From Thalassospira lucentensis MCCC 1A00383 = DSM 14000 (GTDB lineage Bacteria; Pseudomonadota; Alphaproteobacteria; Rhodospirillales; Thalassospiraceae): DNA of 64,000 nt. A model generated the notes under the pieces. That model was not told the origin of the DNA. It did no database searches and saw only the letters and a list, made by a program, of their open reading frames with translations. How positions within the stretch are numbered: the stretch's first letter is position 1; every line of letters begins with the position of its first letter. A program made the position numbers and the translations under genes. Positions 25,436 to 38,522 of this stretch are shown one piece after another. The stretch is from positions 146,734 to 210,733 of the forward strand of contig NZ_ATWN01000011.1 in NCBI RefSeq assembly GCF_000421265.1. Reading direction: 5' to 3'.

Positions 25436-26242
25436 TTATGCGCTTGCCGTGTTGTGGTCCTCTTCCTGCCTTGGTTCGACGACGACAAGATTGATGCCCG
25501 CGCGTTCGATCATGGCGCGGTCCTCGTCACGAATGCCGTCATCGGTGATCAAGGTATCGATGTTATCCAGGCGGCACAGGAACATGTTGCTGCGCTGGGT
25601 AAATTTCGAACTGTCGATCATGACCACCAGTTTTTCGGCCTGCGCAATCAGGCGCTGCTCGGACTGGATGATCATGGGGTCGCTTTCCATCAGCCCCATC
25701 GCATTGATGCCCTGTGCGCCGACAAATGCCTTAGAGGCATAAAAATTGTGGATCACATCGCTTTCAAATGGGCTGAGGATAATGTTCTGTTCGCGGTAAA
25801 TCGTCCCGCCCGGCACGACCACGCTGTTTTCGCTGTGCTTCATTAAAAAGTCGGCCAGCGGAAACGAGTTGGTCAGAACCTGCATCTTTGTGGATTTCAG
25901 CATCGGCGCCATCTGATAGGTGGTTGACCCACCGTGAATGATGATGGAGTCACCTTCTTCGCACAGCTCAACCGCCTTTGCGGCAATGGCCGATTTTTGC
26001 GCAACATTCAGTGTCTTGGTGACAAAGAACGGACGCCCAAGCAGATGTTGGCTTTTGACAGGATTGATCGCCTCGGCCCCGCCTCGGATGCGGCGCAGTT
26101 TGCCGTCATCATCAAGGGCGCCAATGTCGCGGCGAATGGTCGCTTCGGAAACGTCCAGCATATCGACAAGCTGGGCGACCGTGACAACCGGGCGTTCCCC
26201 GACTGCGCGCAAAATCAATCTATGTCGTTCACGTTCGTGCAT
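25436..26242 (-). CDS. rhaR: DeoR-family transcriptional regulator RhaR
   Basis: A 268-residue protein with an N-terminal DeoR winged helix (VTVAQLVDMLDVSEATIRRD followed by LRRIRGGA) and a C-terminal sugar-phosphate isomerase-like sensor domain (DSIIIHGGSTTYQMA, VVPGGTIYREQN, KAFVGAQGIN). DeoR regulators usually repress and are released by a phosphorylated sugar; rhamnulose-1-phosphate is the likely effector here, by inference. ATG 26242 has GGAGAG upstream; the frame continues to 26326 through the operator region. It heads the rha minus-strand operon and is divergent from rhaDI. Confidence 0.88.
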   Translation of the reverse strand: MHERERHRLILRAVGERPVVTVAQLVDMLDVSEATIRRDIGALDDDGKLRRIRGGAEAINPVKSQHLLGRPFFVTKTLNVAQKSAIAAKAVELCEEGDSIIIHGGSTTYQMAPMLKSTKMQVLTNSFPLADFLMKHSENSVVVPGGTIYREQNIILSPFESDVIHNFYASKAFVGAQGINAMGLMESDPMIIQSEQRLIAQAEKLVVMIDSSKFTQRSNMFLCRLDNIDTLITDDGIRDEDRAMIERAGINLVVVEPRQEEDHNTASA

Positions 26243-26459
26243 GTGTGCTCTCCGGTTGCCTGATATTCGCTCAATTTCGATCATTGTCAAACATAAAATG
26301 TCATAATTGATCATATTGCGATGCAATATTGAAAGAAAATGATCGTTTATGATTGACTGTGATTGAAAACCGGTTTACTTGCTTGGAAAAAATGGGAGGC
26401 GGCAATCGCATTTCTAGCAGACCGCCATGTGTAACGTCCAAGTGATAGGTTATAGGATC
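26243..26459. promoter_or_regulatory. Divergent rhaR/rhaD promoter-operator region
   Basis: The 217-bp gap is A+T-rich and holds clustered repeats: a palindrome ATATTGC-GAT-GCAATAT (26313-26329), a direct repeat TGATTGA at 26350-26356 and 26360-26366 (10-bp spacing, one helical turn), and a perfect 10-bp palindrome AAACCGGTTT (26367-26376). Direct repeats are typical of DeoR-family operators. Assignment to RhaR is inferred. Confidence 0.6.
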
Positions 26460-28562
26460 ATGTCATCTGTTCCTTCTGATACTCTTCTTCCGAACAAATG
26501 GGACGCGAAACACGCGGCGGGTCTAAGCGAGCCGGAAAAACTGCTTTATCGTTCCAACCTGCTGGGTTCGGATCTGCGTATCACGAATTTTGGTGGCGGG
26601 AACACGTCAGCCAAGGTCTGGCAAAAAGACCCACTGGGTGGCGAAGAAGTAGAAGTTCTTTGGGTCAAGGGATCAGGTGGTGACGTCGGCAGCATGAAGC
26701 TCGACGGGTTTTCGACCCTTTATATGGATAAGCTGCGCGCACTCAAAGGCCTCTATCGCGGTGAAGAGTTCGAAGACGAAATGGTGGCTTATCTGCCCCA
26801 TTGTACGTTTAATCTTAATCCGCGTGCGGCCAGCATTGATACCCCGCTTCATGCCTATATCAACAAACCGCATGTTGATCATATGCACCCTGATGCCGTG
26901 ATTGCCATTGCCGCCTCCAAGGATAGTCGCGCGTTGACACAGGAAATCTTTGGCGATGACATTGGCTGGTTGCCATGGAAACGACCGGGCTATGAGCTTG
27001 GTCTTATGTTAGAGCAATATTTCAACGACAACCCCAATAGCAAAGGGGTCGTTCTTGAAAGCCACGGTCTGTTTACCTGGGGCGACAGTTCCAAAGAAAG
27101 TTACAACACCACAGTCGAGATCATTAACAAGGCAATTGCCTGGTTTGATGCGAAAACACGTGGTGCGGAAATCTTTGGCGGGGTCCGCCATCAAAGCCTT
27201 GATGCGCAAACGCGCCGTTCGATTGCATCAACCCTGATGCCGCGTATTCGCAGTTTCATTGATGCGGGCGAACGTAAAATCGGGCATTTCAACGACAGCG
27301 ACGCGGTACTGGAATTTGTTAACTCCAATAAACTCGAAGCACTCGCAAGTCTTGGGACATCCTGCCCGGATCATTTCCTGCGCACGAAAATCCGCCCGAT
27401 CATCATTGATCTTGATCCTGCAAAGCCAGATCTTGATGCAGTGATCGAAGGATTGGGGGATGCGTTTAGCGCCTATCGCGAAGATTACAAATCCTATTAC
27501 GACCGTTGCAAGCACGATAACAGCCCGGGCATGCGTGACCCGAACCCGGTGATTTACCTGATCCCCGGTGTTGGCATGCTGTCCTTTGCCAAGGATAAGG
27601 CCACCGCACGGATCGCCGGTGAATTTTACGTCAATGCGATCAATGTGATGCGCGGTTCCGATACCGTCAGCACCTATATGGGGCTTGATGAACAGGAAGC
27701 GTTTGATATCGAATACTGGCTGCTTGAAGAAGCCAAATTGCAACGCATGCCCAAACCCAAAAGCCTTGCCGGTCGTGTGGCGGTTGTCACCGGTGGGGCC
27801 GGTGGTATTGGCAAGGCGACTTGTGGTCGTTTGTTGCAGGAAGGGGCCTGTGTCGTTGCCTGTGACATTGATGCAGACGGCCTTAAAGCAGCTGTTAGCG
27901 ATCTGCAATCGGTGTTTGGCAAGGATCAGGTGCGCGGCCTTCCGGTCAATGTCACCAGTGAAGAATCCGTCATCAAACTGATGCATGACAGCTGCGCCGA
28001 ATTTGGCGGGATTGATATTCTGGTGTCCAATGCCGGTATTTCATCGGCCGCCCCGATTGATGAAACCAGTCTTGAAGTCTGGCAGCGCAATATGGACATT
28101 CTGTCGACCGGATATTTCCTTGTGGCGCGCGAAGCATTCAAGATCATGAAATTGCAAAAACGTCCGGCCAGCATGGTGTTTGTCGCATCAAAGAACGGCC
28201 TTGTGGCATCGCCCGGTGCATCGGCCTATTGTACGGCAAAGGCATCGGAAATCCAGTTGGCGCGCTGTATTGCCCTGGAAGGTGCACCGTTTGGCATTCG
28301 CGTGAATGTGGTTAATCCGGATGCGGTCCTGCGCGGGTCGAAAATCTGGACCGGTGAATGGCGTGAACAGCGGGCAAGAGCCTATGACATGGCGCCCGAT
28401 CAGCTTGAAGAACATTACCGTCAGCGCAGCATGCTGAAGCTGAATGTTCTGCCCGAAGACATTGCCGAGGCGATCTATTTCCTTGCATCGGACAATGCGG
28501 CAAAATCGACAGGCAATGTGGTTAATGTTGATGCTGGTCATGCACCGTCATTCACGCGTTAA
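26460..28562 (+). CDS. rhaD: Bifunctional rhamnulose-1-phosphate aldolase / alcohol dehydrogenase RhaD
   Basis: A 700-residue fusion. Residues 1 to about 420 are a class II aldolase (NFGGGNTSAKV, metal-binding HMHPDAV, LESHGLFTWGD). Residues about 440-700 are a short-chain dehydrogenase (NAD motif VTGGAGGIGKAT, NAGIS, catalytic YCTAK). The aldolase splits rhamnulose-1-phosphate to dihydroxyacetone phosphate and L-lactaldehyde, and the dehydrogenase half presumably oxidises or reduces the lactaldehyde. ATG 26460 is chosen because AGGA precedes it; an in-frame ATG at 26427 has no well-spaced site. It is divergent from rhaR and is followed by rhaI. Confidence 0.92.
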   Translation: MSSVPSDTLLPNKWDAKHAAGLSEPEKLLYRSNLLGSDLRITNFGGGNTSAKVWQKDPLGGEEVEVLWVKGSGGDVGSMKLDGFSTLYMDKLRALKGLYRGEEFEDEMVAYLPHCTFNLNPRAASIDTPLHAYINKPHVDHMHPDAVIAIAASKDSRALTQEIFGDDIGWLPWKRPGYELGLMLEQYFNDNPNSKGVVLESHGLFTWGDSSKESYNTTVEIINKAIAWFDAKTRGAEIFGGVRHQSLDAQTRRSIASTLMPRIRSFIDAGERKIGHFNDSDAVLEFVNSNKLEALASLGTSCPDHFLRTKIRPIIIDLDPAKPDLDAVIEGLGDAFSAYREDYKSYYDRCKHDNSPGMRDPNPVIYLIPGVGMLSFAKDKATARIAGEFYVNAINVMRGSDTVSTYMGLDEQEAFDIEYWLLEEAKLQRMPKPKSLAGRVAVVTGGAGGIGKATCGRLLQEGACVVACDIDADGLKAAVSDLQSVFGKDQVRGLPVNVTSEESVIKLMHDSCAEFGGIDILVSNAGISSAAPIDETSLEVWQRNMDILSTGYFLVAREAFKIMKLQKRPASMVFVASKNGLVASPGASAYCTAKASEIQLARCIALEGAPFGIRVNVVNPDAVLRGSKIWTGEWREQRARAYDMAPDQLEEHYRQRSMLKLNVLPEDIAEAIYFLASDNAAKSTGNVVNVDAGHAPSFTR

Positions 28563-28606
28563 ACAAATACAGGGCTGAACAATAGAACAGTCCGGGAGGA
28601 AGCAAA

Positions 28607-29905
28607 ATGTCCGTAAAGGCACCAATTTCGGCCGACCTGATTGCCGAGCAAAATGATGCCGAAATTTCTGCACTCGAAAGCGATTATACCGCGCTTGGTG
28701 CGCAGCTTTCGCGCCGCGGAATCGATATTGACGTCTTGACCAAGGCCGCGATGAATTTTGCGGTGGCCATTCCATCTTGGGGCGTCGGCACCGGGGGCAC
28801 GCGGTTTGCGCGTTTCCCGGGGATTGGTGAACCACGCAATATTTATGAAAAGCTGGCCGACTGTGCGGTTATTCAGCAACTGGGTCGGGCAACGCCGACC
28901 GTGTCACTCCATATCCCGTGGGACAAGGTCGACGAACTTTCAGAACTGCGTGAAGCGGCATCGGGATACGGGCTTGGTTTTGATGCGATGAATTCCAATA
29001 CGTTTCAGGATCAGGACGCTCAGAGCCAATCCTATAAGTTCGGCAGTCTTAGCCATAGTGATGCCGCCGTGCGCGAACAAGCAGTTGCCCATAATCTTGA
29101 ATGCATTGAAATCGGCCAGAAGCTTGGGTCAAAGGCGCTTACGGTCTGGATCGGAGATGGCACGAACTTCCCCGGTCAGCAAAGCTTCACCCGTAGTTTT
29201 GAACGATACCTTAGTGCAATGAAATCGGTATATGCCGGGGTGCCCGATGACTGGAAACTGTTCATTGAACACAAAATCTTTGAGCCGGCCTTCTATTCAA
29301 CCGTGATTCAGGATTGGGGCAGCAACTATCTGGCGGCGACCGAACTGGGTCCCAAAGCATCCTGCCTTGTTGATCTCGGCCATCATGCACCAAATGTGAA
29401 TATTGAAATGATTGTCGCGCGCCTGTTCCAGTTTGGAAAGCTGGGCGGGTTCCATTTCAATGACAGCAAGTATGGCGATGATGATCTTGATAGCGGATCA
29501 ATCAATCCCTATCAGCTTTTCCTCGTCTTTAACGAACTGGTCGATGCTGAACGCCATGCCCCGGAAAAGTTTGATCCGGCTTATATGCTTGATCAATCGC
29601 ACAATGTGACCGATCCGATTGAAAGTCTGATTTCCAGCGCGATAGAAGTTCAGCGTGCTTATGTACAGGCATTGCTGGTCGACCATTCTGCATTGGCAGG
29701 GTATCAGGACGAGAATGATGTAATGATGGCCAATCGAACATTGAAGTCAGCCTACAACACCGACGTCTCGCCGATCCTTGCCATGGCGCGCCAGAAAGCC
29801 GGTGGCGCAATTGATCCGATTGTTGCCTTTCGCAAGGCAGGCTATCGCGATGCTGTCGGCAAACAACGCCCGGCAAGCAAAGGAAGCGGAGGCGGGATCG
29901 TCTAA
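28607..29905 (+). CDS. rhaI: L-rhamnose isomerase RhaI
   Basis: A 432-residue TIM-barrel sugar isomerase of the rhizobial RhaI type, distinct from enteric RhaA. Visible segments include PSWGVGTGGTRFARFPG, WIGDGTNFPGQQSF, the metal-binding FIEHKIFEPAFYST, LVDLGHHAPN and FHFNDSKYGDDD. It converts L-rhamnose to L-rhamnulose, the substrate of RhaK. ATG 28607 has GGGAGGA upstream. It follows rhaD by 44 bp in one unit, closed by the terminator at 29947-29980. Confidence 0.92.
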   Translation: MSVKAPISADLIAEQNDAEISALESDYTALGAQLSRRGIDIDVLTKAAMNFAVAIPSWGVGTGGTRFARFPGIGEPRNIYEKLADCAVIQQLGRATPTVSLHIPWDKVDELSELREAASGYGLGFDAMNSNTFQDQDAQSQSYKFGSLSHSDAAVREQAVAHNLECIEIGQKLGSKALTVWIGDGTNFPGQQSFTRSFERYLSAMKSVYAGVPDDWKLFIEHKIFEPAFYSTVIQDWGSNYLAATELGPKASCLVDLGHHAPNVNIEMIVARLFQFGKLGGFHFNDSKYGDDDLDSGSINPYQLFLVFNELVDAERHAPEKFDPAYMLDQSHNVTDPIESLISSAIEVQRAYVQALLVDHSALAGYQDENDVMMANRTLKSAYNTDVSPILAMARQKAGGAIDPIVAFRKAGYRDAVGKQRPASKGSGGGIV

Positions 29906-29946
29906 TGCTACTAAGCTCTCTATCCCAAGCAATTGGGTTAGCTACC

Positions 29947-29980
29947 AAAAAGGCCGAAGACAGAAGTCTTCGGCCTTTTT
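29947..29980. terminator. Bidirectional terminator between rhaI and gyrB
   Basis: A perfect 15-bp stem (AAAAAGGCCGAAGAC pairing with GTCTTCGGCCTTTTT) closes a 4-nt loop, with A-run and T-run on both sides. It can end both the rhaDI and the gyrB transcripts. Confidence 0.93.
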
Positions 29981-30002
29981 GGATTTTGTTCTTCGTGTGA
30001 CG

Positions 30003-33640
<3,638 letters not shown>

Positions 33641-33703
33641 CGACGCACCGTCTCTTGGCATGAGGTTATTGGCAAGAACAGCCACTGTGTTGTGCGCTTA
33701 CCG

Positions 33704-34822
33704 TCAAACACGCATCGGCATAAGAACATACAATGCCGAAAGGTCATCGGTATCGCGAAGGATGGTCGGCGACGATCCGTCCGACATCAGAAGGTTGAGC
33801 GTATCGCCCTTGACCTGTTTTGCGATGTCGAGCAAATAGCGCGAGTTAAAGCCGATTTCAATGTCCTCGGCGTCATAATTGATTTCAAGTTCCTCGGACG
33901 CAGTTCCGTGTTCCGGGCTTGATGCCGAAAGGGTCAGGGTCGTGCCCGAAAGGACAACTTTAACCGCGCGCGATTTTTCAATCGAAATCGCCGAAACACG
34001 GTCAACCGCATCGGCAAAGCCTTTGCACTCGATATCAAGCGTTTTGTCATTGCCCGATGGAATGACGCGCTCGTAATCGGGGAAGGTCCCATCGATCAGT
34101 TTAGAGGTCAAAATCGCCTTACCGAAACCAAAACGGATTTTGGTATCAGACATGGCGATATCAACTGCCTCGCCGGTTTCATCAATCAGTTTACGCAATT
34201 CCCCAATGGTTTTGCGTGGAACGATGACACCGGGCATGTTTTCCGCCCCATCAGGAAGCGGTGCCTCGACACGCGCCAGACGGTGGCCATCGGTCGCAAC
34301 CGCGCGCAGGATTTTGGTGCCTTCGGCGTCGGTGGCGTGGAAATAAATCCCGTTGAGGTAATAGCGGGTTTCTTCGGTCGAGATCGCAAATTCCGCACGA
34401 TCAATCAGGCCGCGCAGTTCCGCAGCAGCCAGACCAAAGCTGACCGGCAGATCGCCACCCGACATGACCGGGAAGTCATCGACCGGCAGCACGGCGAGAT
34501 TAAACTTCGACCGACCGGCCGACAGGGTCAAACGACCTGCGCCCGGCTCAAGCGAGATTTGCACTTGCGAGCCTTCCGGCAGCTTGCGGACGATTTCATA
34601 CAGGGTATGTGCGGGCGTGGTCGTCGCGCCAGCTTCGGCAACTTCCGCGATCGTTGTTTCAACGACCTCAAGGTCCATATCCGTGGCGGTCAGGGAAAGC
34701 TGGTCGTTCTCTGCCCGCAGCAAAATATTGGACAGAATCGGAATGGTGTTGCGGCGTTCGACCACACTTTGAACATGGGTCAGCGATTTCAACAGAGCCG
34801 CGCGTTCGATGGTCAGCTTCAT
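33704..34822 (-). CDS. dnaN: DNA polymerase III beta subunit (sliding clamp)
   Basis: A 372-residue clamp with the three topologically similar domains. It begins MKLTIERAALLKSL and ends in the typical ALYVLMPMRV, close to the family VLMPMRL tail. It encircles DNA and tethers the polymerase. ATG 34822 is the normal family start. A -10-like TATAAT lies about 94 bp upstream at 34916-34921 (minus), so dnaN may have its own promoter beyond dnaA read-through. Confidence 0.97.
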   Translation of the reverse strand: MKLTIERAALLKSLTHVQSVVERRNTIPILSNILLRAENDQLSLTATDMDLEVVETTIAEVAEAGATTTPAHTLYEIVRKLPEGSQVQISLEPGAGRLTLSAGRSKFNLAVLPVDDFPVMSGGDLPVSFGLAAAELRGLIDRAEFAISTEETRYYLNGIYFHATDAEGTKILRAVATDGHRLARVEAPLPDGAENMPGVIVPRKTIGELRKLIDETGEAVDIAMSDTKIRFGFGKAILTSKLIDGTFPDYERVIPSGNDKTLDIECKGFADAVDRVSAISIEKSRAVKVVLSGTTLTLSASSPEHGTASEELEINYDAEDIEIGFNSRYLLDIAKQVKGDTLNLLMSDGSSPTILRDTDDLSALYVLMPMRV

Positions 34823-35098
34823 GCCCGTCCTATCCGTCTGTCAGTATTGGTTTAACAACTTGATTTTTAATAGGTTTTCTCACCTGACCCCCACCCTTAC
34901 GGGTGAGGAAGAGGCATTATAACATGCATGTCGGGAAATCGAAGGATTTTTACGGCCTAAACCCAAGCAAATAAAAGGAGTCGACACCCCAAAAAACACC
35001 CAAAACGCGCAAACCAGCGCATACCGCGCGACTCCCGGTTTTCCGCATATAATTCAGGCCGGAAAACCCACTGAATTCATTGCATAAAACCCAACAAA
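34823..35098 (-). promoter_or_regulatory. dnaN upstream region with -10 motif and leader hairpin
   Basis: Between the dnaA terminator and dnaN, the minus strand has TATAAT (34916-34921) with a poor -35. It is followed by a short leader hairpin CACCC-TTAC-GGGTG around 34889-34902. No gene or DnaA box was seen. Confidence 0.45.
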
Positions 35099-35123
35099 AA
35101 GGCCGCCTGTTTTTGGCGGCCTT
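35099..35123 (-). terminator. dnaA terminator
   Basis: A 9-bp perfect stem AAGGCCGCC/GGCGGCCTT with a 7-nt loop, followed on the minus strand by a T-run, 22 bp after the dnaA stop. Confidence 0.88.
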
Positions 35124-35145
35124 GATGAAAAATATCAATCAGCGA

Positions 35146-36684
35146 TCACCCTTCGAGCATCCGCCGCAAAAGATCGATGTCTTCTGACAATGACGGATCA
35201 GTGGTGTGCAGTTCTTCGATCTTGCGCACCGCATGCATGACGGTCGTGTGATCGCGCCCGCCAAACTTGCGTCCGATTTCGGGCAGTGAATGGGTTGTCA
35301 GCTGCTTGGACAGATACATTGCCACCTGACGCGGGCGCGCAACCGCACGGGCACGGCGGGCCGAATGCATGTCCGATACCTTAATGTTGAACTGTTCGGC
35401 GACGCGCTTCTGGATTTCCTCGATGGAAACCCGGCGCTCGGACGCGCGCAGGACGTCATGCAGGATATCCTGCACCATCTCAAGGCTGATCTCACGACCG
35501 ACAAGCTGGGAATGGGCAATCACGCGGTTAAGTGCGCCTTCAAGCTCACGGACGTTGGCCGTAATTTTATGGGCCAGAAATTCCATGACGCGCTGGGGCA
35601 GCTCAACCGCCTGACGTTCCGCCTTGGATTCGAGAATGCCCAGACGCAGCTCATAAGTGGTGGCATGGATATCGGCCACAAGTCCCGATCCAAGACGCGA
35701 GCGCAGGCGCTCTTCGATATCTTCAAGATCAGATGGTGACTTGTCGGCAGACACAATGATCTGACGCCCTTGATCAACCAGCGCATTGAAGGTGTGGAAG
35801 AATTCTTCCTGGGTCGAGTCCTTGCCCGAGATGAACTGAACATCATCAACCATCAGAACATCGACCGAGCGGAACTGGTCTTTGAAATCGACGGTATTTT
35901 TGTCACGCAACGCGCGGATAAAGCGATACATGAACTTTTCAGCCGACAGGTAGATCACCGTGCGGTGCGGCTGTGTCCGGCGGATATGCCAGGCAATCGC
36001 ATGCATCAGGTGGGTTTTACCAAGACCAACCCCACCATACAAAAACAGCGGGTTGAACGGTACAGACTCGGCCTCGGCCAAGCGGCGCGCCGCGGCATAG
36101 GCAAACTCATTTGGCTTGCCGATGACGAAATTATCAAAGGTGTAGCGCGGATCAAGGGCTGCTGAAATGCCATCATCTGACATGCTGGCAATTGCCGTGC
36201 GGCCATTTGACTTTTGCGAATGGGCGGGCTGCTGCGCGGTATTGGCCGCACTGCTGGCCCGGGAATTTTGCGAGTCGCGATAAGACGTATTTTGTGCGGG
36301 ACGGGTTTCGGTCGCATCAGATGTGCGACGCGCGCCCGCAGCCCCGGCATTGGCCACAGAAACAATGTTGATTTCGATGAAATGAACATTGGGGTCTTCG
36401 GCGTGCCAGAAGGCCTGAATACGGTCCAGATAGTGCTGTGTCACCCAATCACGCATGGCACGAGTCGGCGCGCCCAACCGGGCCACACCGGCTTCAACAC
36501 CGATCAGGGCAACAGGCTCAAGCCAATAGCGATACGCCGTTGCGCCAAATTCGGCGCGCAGCTTTTCACGAATGACTTGCCATGTTGCTACCGCATGATC
36601 GTCTGGTGCTGCCTGCTGCTCACCCGACATCCCCCCACTGGTCTGTCCGAGAGCTGATTGCGTTCCCCTTGCGGCGTGCTGCAC
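35146..36684 (-). CDS. dnaA: Chromosomal replication initiator DnaA
   Basis: A 512-residue initiator ATPase: domain I (residues about 25-110), a linker rich in Ser, Ala and Gln, AAA+ domain III with Walker A GGVGLGKTHLMHA and Walker B VLMVDDVQF, and the DNA-binding domain IV with the signature GGRDHTTVMHAVRKIEEL. GTG 36684 is chosen because AAAGG stands 8 bp upstream. ATG at 36630 also fits domain I but its G-run abuts the codon. A CtrA-type box lies about 230 bp upstream. Confidence 0.96.
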   Translation of the reverse strand: MQHAARGTQSALGQTSGGMSGEQQAAPDDHAVATWQVIREKLRAEFGATAYRYWLEPVALIGVEAGVARLGAPTRAMRDWVTQHYLDRIQAFWHAEDPNVHFIEINIVSVANAGAAGARRTSDATETRPAQNTSYRDSQNSRASSAANTAQQPAHSQKSNGRTAIASMSDDGISAALDPRYTFDNFVIGKPNEFAYAAARRLAEAESVPFNPLFLYGGVGLGKTHLMHAIAWHIRRTQPHRTVIYLSAEKFMYRFIRALRDKNTVDFKDQFRSVDVLMVDDVQFISGKDSTQEEFFHTFNALVDQGRQIIVSADKSPSDLEDIEERLRSRLGSGLVADIHATTYELRLGILESKAERQAVELPQRVMEFLAHKITANVRELEGALNRVIAHSQLVGREISLEMVQDILHDVLRASERRVSIEEIQKRVAEQFNIKVSDMHSARRARAVARPRQVAMYLSKQLTTHSLPEIGRKFGGRDHTTVMHAVRKIEELHTTDPSLSEDIDLLRRMLEG

Positions 36685-37024
36685 TGTTAGAACCTTTCCC
36701 CGCTATCCCAATTTCAACACCAACAAGACTGCAAAAGACAAAACAGTACTGCACCGCGTTCATCACGTTTGTGATCAACACGCTGGTCTTCCGCACTATC
36801 CTGGAAGCGTACTCGCGCCTTTTGTTTTTTGGTTCTTCGTCACGGACCGCTTTGCGCGGCCTGCGAAGTCGCAACACTGTACTGATGCGACCCACATCAG
36901 GCAAGGCGATCTTTAACAGAACGTTAAAAGGATTTCGGGACCAAAACGGTCCTTGATTCCTGCGGTTTTTTGCGCAAGCGGAATCATGGAACAAAAGGTG
37001 ATTCACCGAAATCCGGGCAGCGAA
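36685..37024. promoter_or_regulatory. dnaA upstream region with CtrA-type box and inverted repeats
   Basis: The 340-bp stretch has no gene. It contains TTAA-N7-TTAA at 36913-36927, the canonical CtrA consensus, which is also nested in an inverted repeat TTTAAC-AGAAC-GTTAAA. An imperfect inverted repeat GTTCATCAC/GTGATCAAC lies near 36758-36781. No TTATCCACA-type DnaA box was found, so it is not an obvious oriC. Confidence 0.5.
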
Positions 37025-37049
37025 AAGGCCGCACCAGAGGTGCGGCCTT
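37025..37049 (-). terminator. rpsT terminator
   Basis: A 10-bp perfect stem AAGGCCGCAC/GTGCGGCCTT with a 5-nt loop, followed on the minus strand by TTTTC, 26 bp past the rpsT stop. Confidence 0.85.
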
Positions 37050-37075
37050 CGACTCGCCATCCCGTAAGGGATAAA

Positions 37076-37336
37076 TTAAAGCGCTTTAATGCGTGCAGTC
37101 AGACGCGAAACCTTGCGAGCAGCGGTGTTCTTATGCAGAACGCCAAGCTGTGCGCCACGCGCCATTTCCGGCTCAGCGATTTGCATCGCAGCCAGAGCAG
37201 CATCTTTGTCGCCAACGTTCAGCGCAGCTTCGACCTTCTTAACGTAGGTACGAATACGGCCGATACGTGCACCGTTAACGGTGGCACGGGCGGCGTTGCG
37301 GCGAATGCGCTTCTTGGCCGATTTATGGTGAGCCAT
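37076..37336 (-). CDS. rpsT: 30S ribosomal protein S20
   Basis: An 86-residue, highly basic protein beginning [14 protein letters not shown], the S20 hallmark, and ending with [17 protein letters not shown]. It binds 16S rRNA in the small subunit. ATG 37336 is fixed by the family start. Its neighbour dnaA is also common in alphaproteobacteria. Confidence 0.97.
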   Translation of the reverse strand: MAHHKSAKKRIRRNAARATVNGARIGRIRTYVKKVEAALNVGDKDAALAAMQIAEPEMARGAQLGVLHKNTAARKVSRLTARIKAL

Positions 37337-37522
37337 TGCGAACCTGTCTCTTCAAACAAATGTTACGTAATTCGGAGCGCGGCTTATAGCGCCGGGCGCC
37401 CCCCTCGTCAACCCCCGATACCGTCCTAGCGCCTCATTTTCTGCGGCTTAGGAGTCTTTGGGGCTGCAATACAGATATGCAGCCGTGGAATCAGGGGTCA
37501 ACTTATAACGATCCCGGCACAA

Positions 37523-38299
37523 TCAACGGTGCTTGAAATCAGCTTTTCTCTTTTCCACAAAGGCTTTCATGCCTTCTGCACGATCTTCAAGCGCGAAGGT
37601 CGAATGGAACTCACGCCGTTCGAACATCAGCCCTTCGGTCAGAGTCATTTCATAGGCCTTGTTGACCGATTCCTTGACCTTCATCGATATCGGCCCCGAG
37701 AAGGAGGCGATTTTTTCGGCCAATTGCATGGCTTCATCCATCAGCGAGTCGGCCGGAACGATTCGCGCCACCAGTCCAGCACGCTCGGCTTCCTCGGCAT
37801 CCATCATCCGACCGGTCAGGCACATTTCCATGGCCTTGGCTTTGCCAACCGCACGTGTCAGACGCTGCGTCCCGCCCGCACCGGGAATGGTGCCAATGGT
37901 GATTTCCGGCTGACCGAACTTTGCGGTATCGGCCGCCAGCATGATGTCGCACATCATGGCCATTTCGCAGCCACCGCCCAGCGCGAATCCGGCAACGGCC
38001 GCAATGGTCGGCTTGCGACAGCTTGCGACACGGGTCCAGCCTTTGGTGATGAAGTCGTTTTTATAGACATCCATATAGTCGTAATCAGCCATTTCCTTAA
38101 TGTCGGCCCCGGCGGCAAAGGCGCGGTCCGATCCGGTAATGACGATGGCACGGATGTCGTCATCGGATTCGAAATCATCAAGTGCAGCCCCAAGATCATC
38201 GATCAGTGCCGCACACAGCGCATTCAGCGCCTTGGGACGGTTGAGGGTGATCAGCCCTACATTGCCCTTTTTCTCCGCGATGATGTTTTCGTATGTCAT
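37523..38299 (-). CDS. Enoyl-CoA hydratase (crotonase family)
   Basis: A 258-residue crotonase-fold enzyme with the oxyanion-hole segment [12 protein letters not shown] and catalytic region [15 protein letters not shown]; the catalytic Glu residues appear in GCEMAMM and in [17 protein letters not shown]. It hydrates trans-2-enoyl-CoA in beta-oxidation. The start ATG is followed by [15 protein letters not shown], normal for the family. It stands alone, 223 bp from mutM with no other recognisable gene between. Confidence 0.92.
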   Translation of the reverse strand: MTYENIIAEKKGNVGLITLNRPKALNALCAALIDDLGAALDDFESDDDIRAIVITGSDRAFAAGADIKEMADYDYMDVYKNDFITKGWTRVASCRKPTIAAVAGFALGGGCEMAMMCDIMLAADTAKFGQPEITIGTIPGAGGTQRLTRAVGKAKAMEMCLTGRMMDAEEAERAGLVARIVPADSLMDEAMQLAEKIASFSGPISMKVKESVNKAYEMTLTEGLMFERREFHSTFALEDRAEGMKAFVEKRKADFKHR

Positions 38300-38522
38300 G
38301 CCTTAAGATCCTTTTGTCGCAATCAAGGCCCGCATTTTTCGGGGCCGATTCGCTTGAAGCCATATTTTGATACTGTTTTACCGATTTTAACGGCAGACCG
38401 CAACCGGACGTCTGTATGGATGGGTATATTTCAGGTGGCTCCACAAAGAAACCAGTACACCCTGTCCCCACTTGCCAAAGCGGGCACACACAGGGCAGAA
38501 CGATGCGTCGCCTGCGAGGATG

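Noticed and set aside
26427..26459. Longer rhaD start at ATG 26427
   Set aside because: The candidate ribosome-binding site is 28 bp away; ATG 26460 fits better with the family N-terminus.
34823..35145. dnaA-dnaN gap as origin
   Set aside because: No DnaA boxes; contents are explained by the dnaA terminator and a dnaN promoter.
36685..37024. The dnaA-rpsT gap as replication origin
   Set aside because: No clear DnaA boxes (TTATCCACA-type) or 13-mer cluster was found. In many alphaproteobacteria the origin lies away from dnaA.
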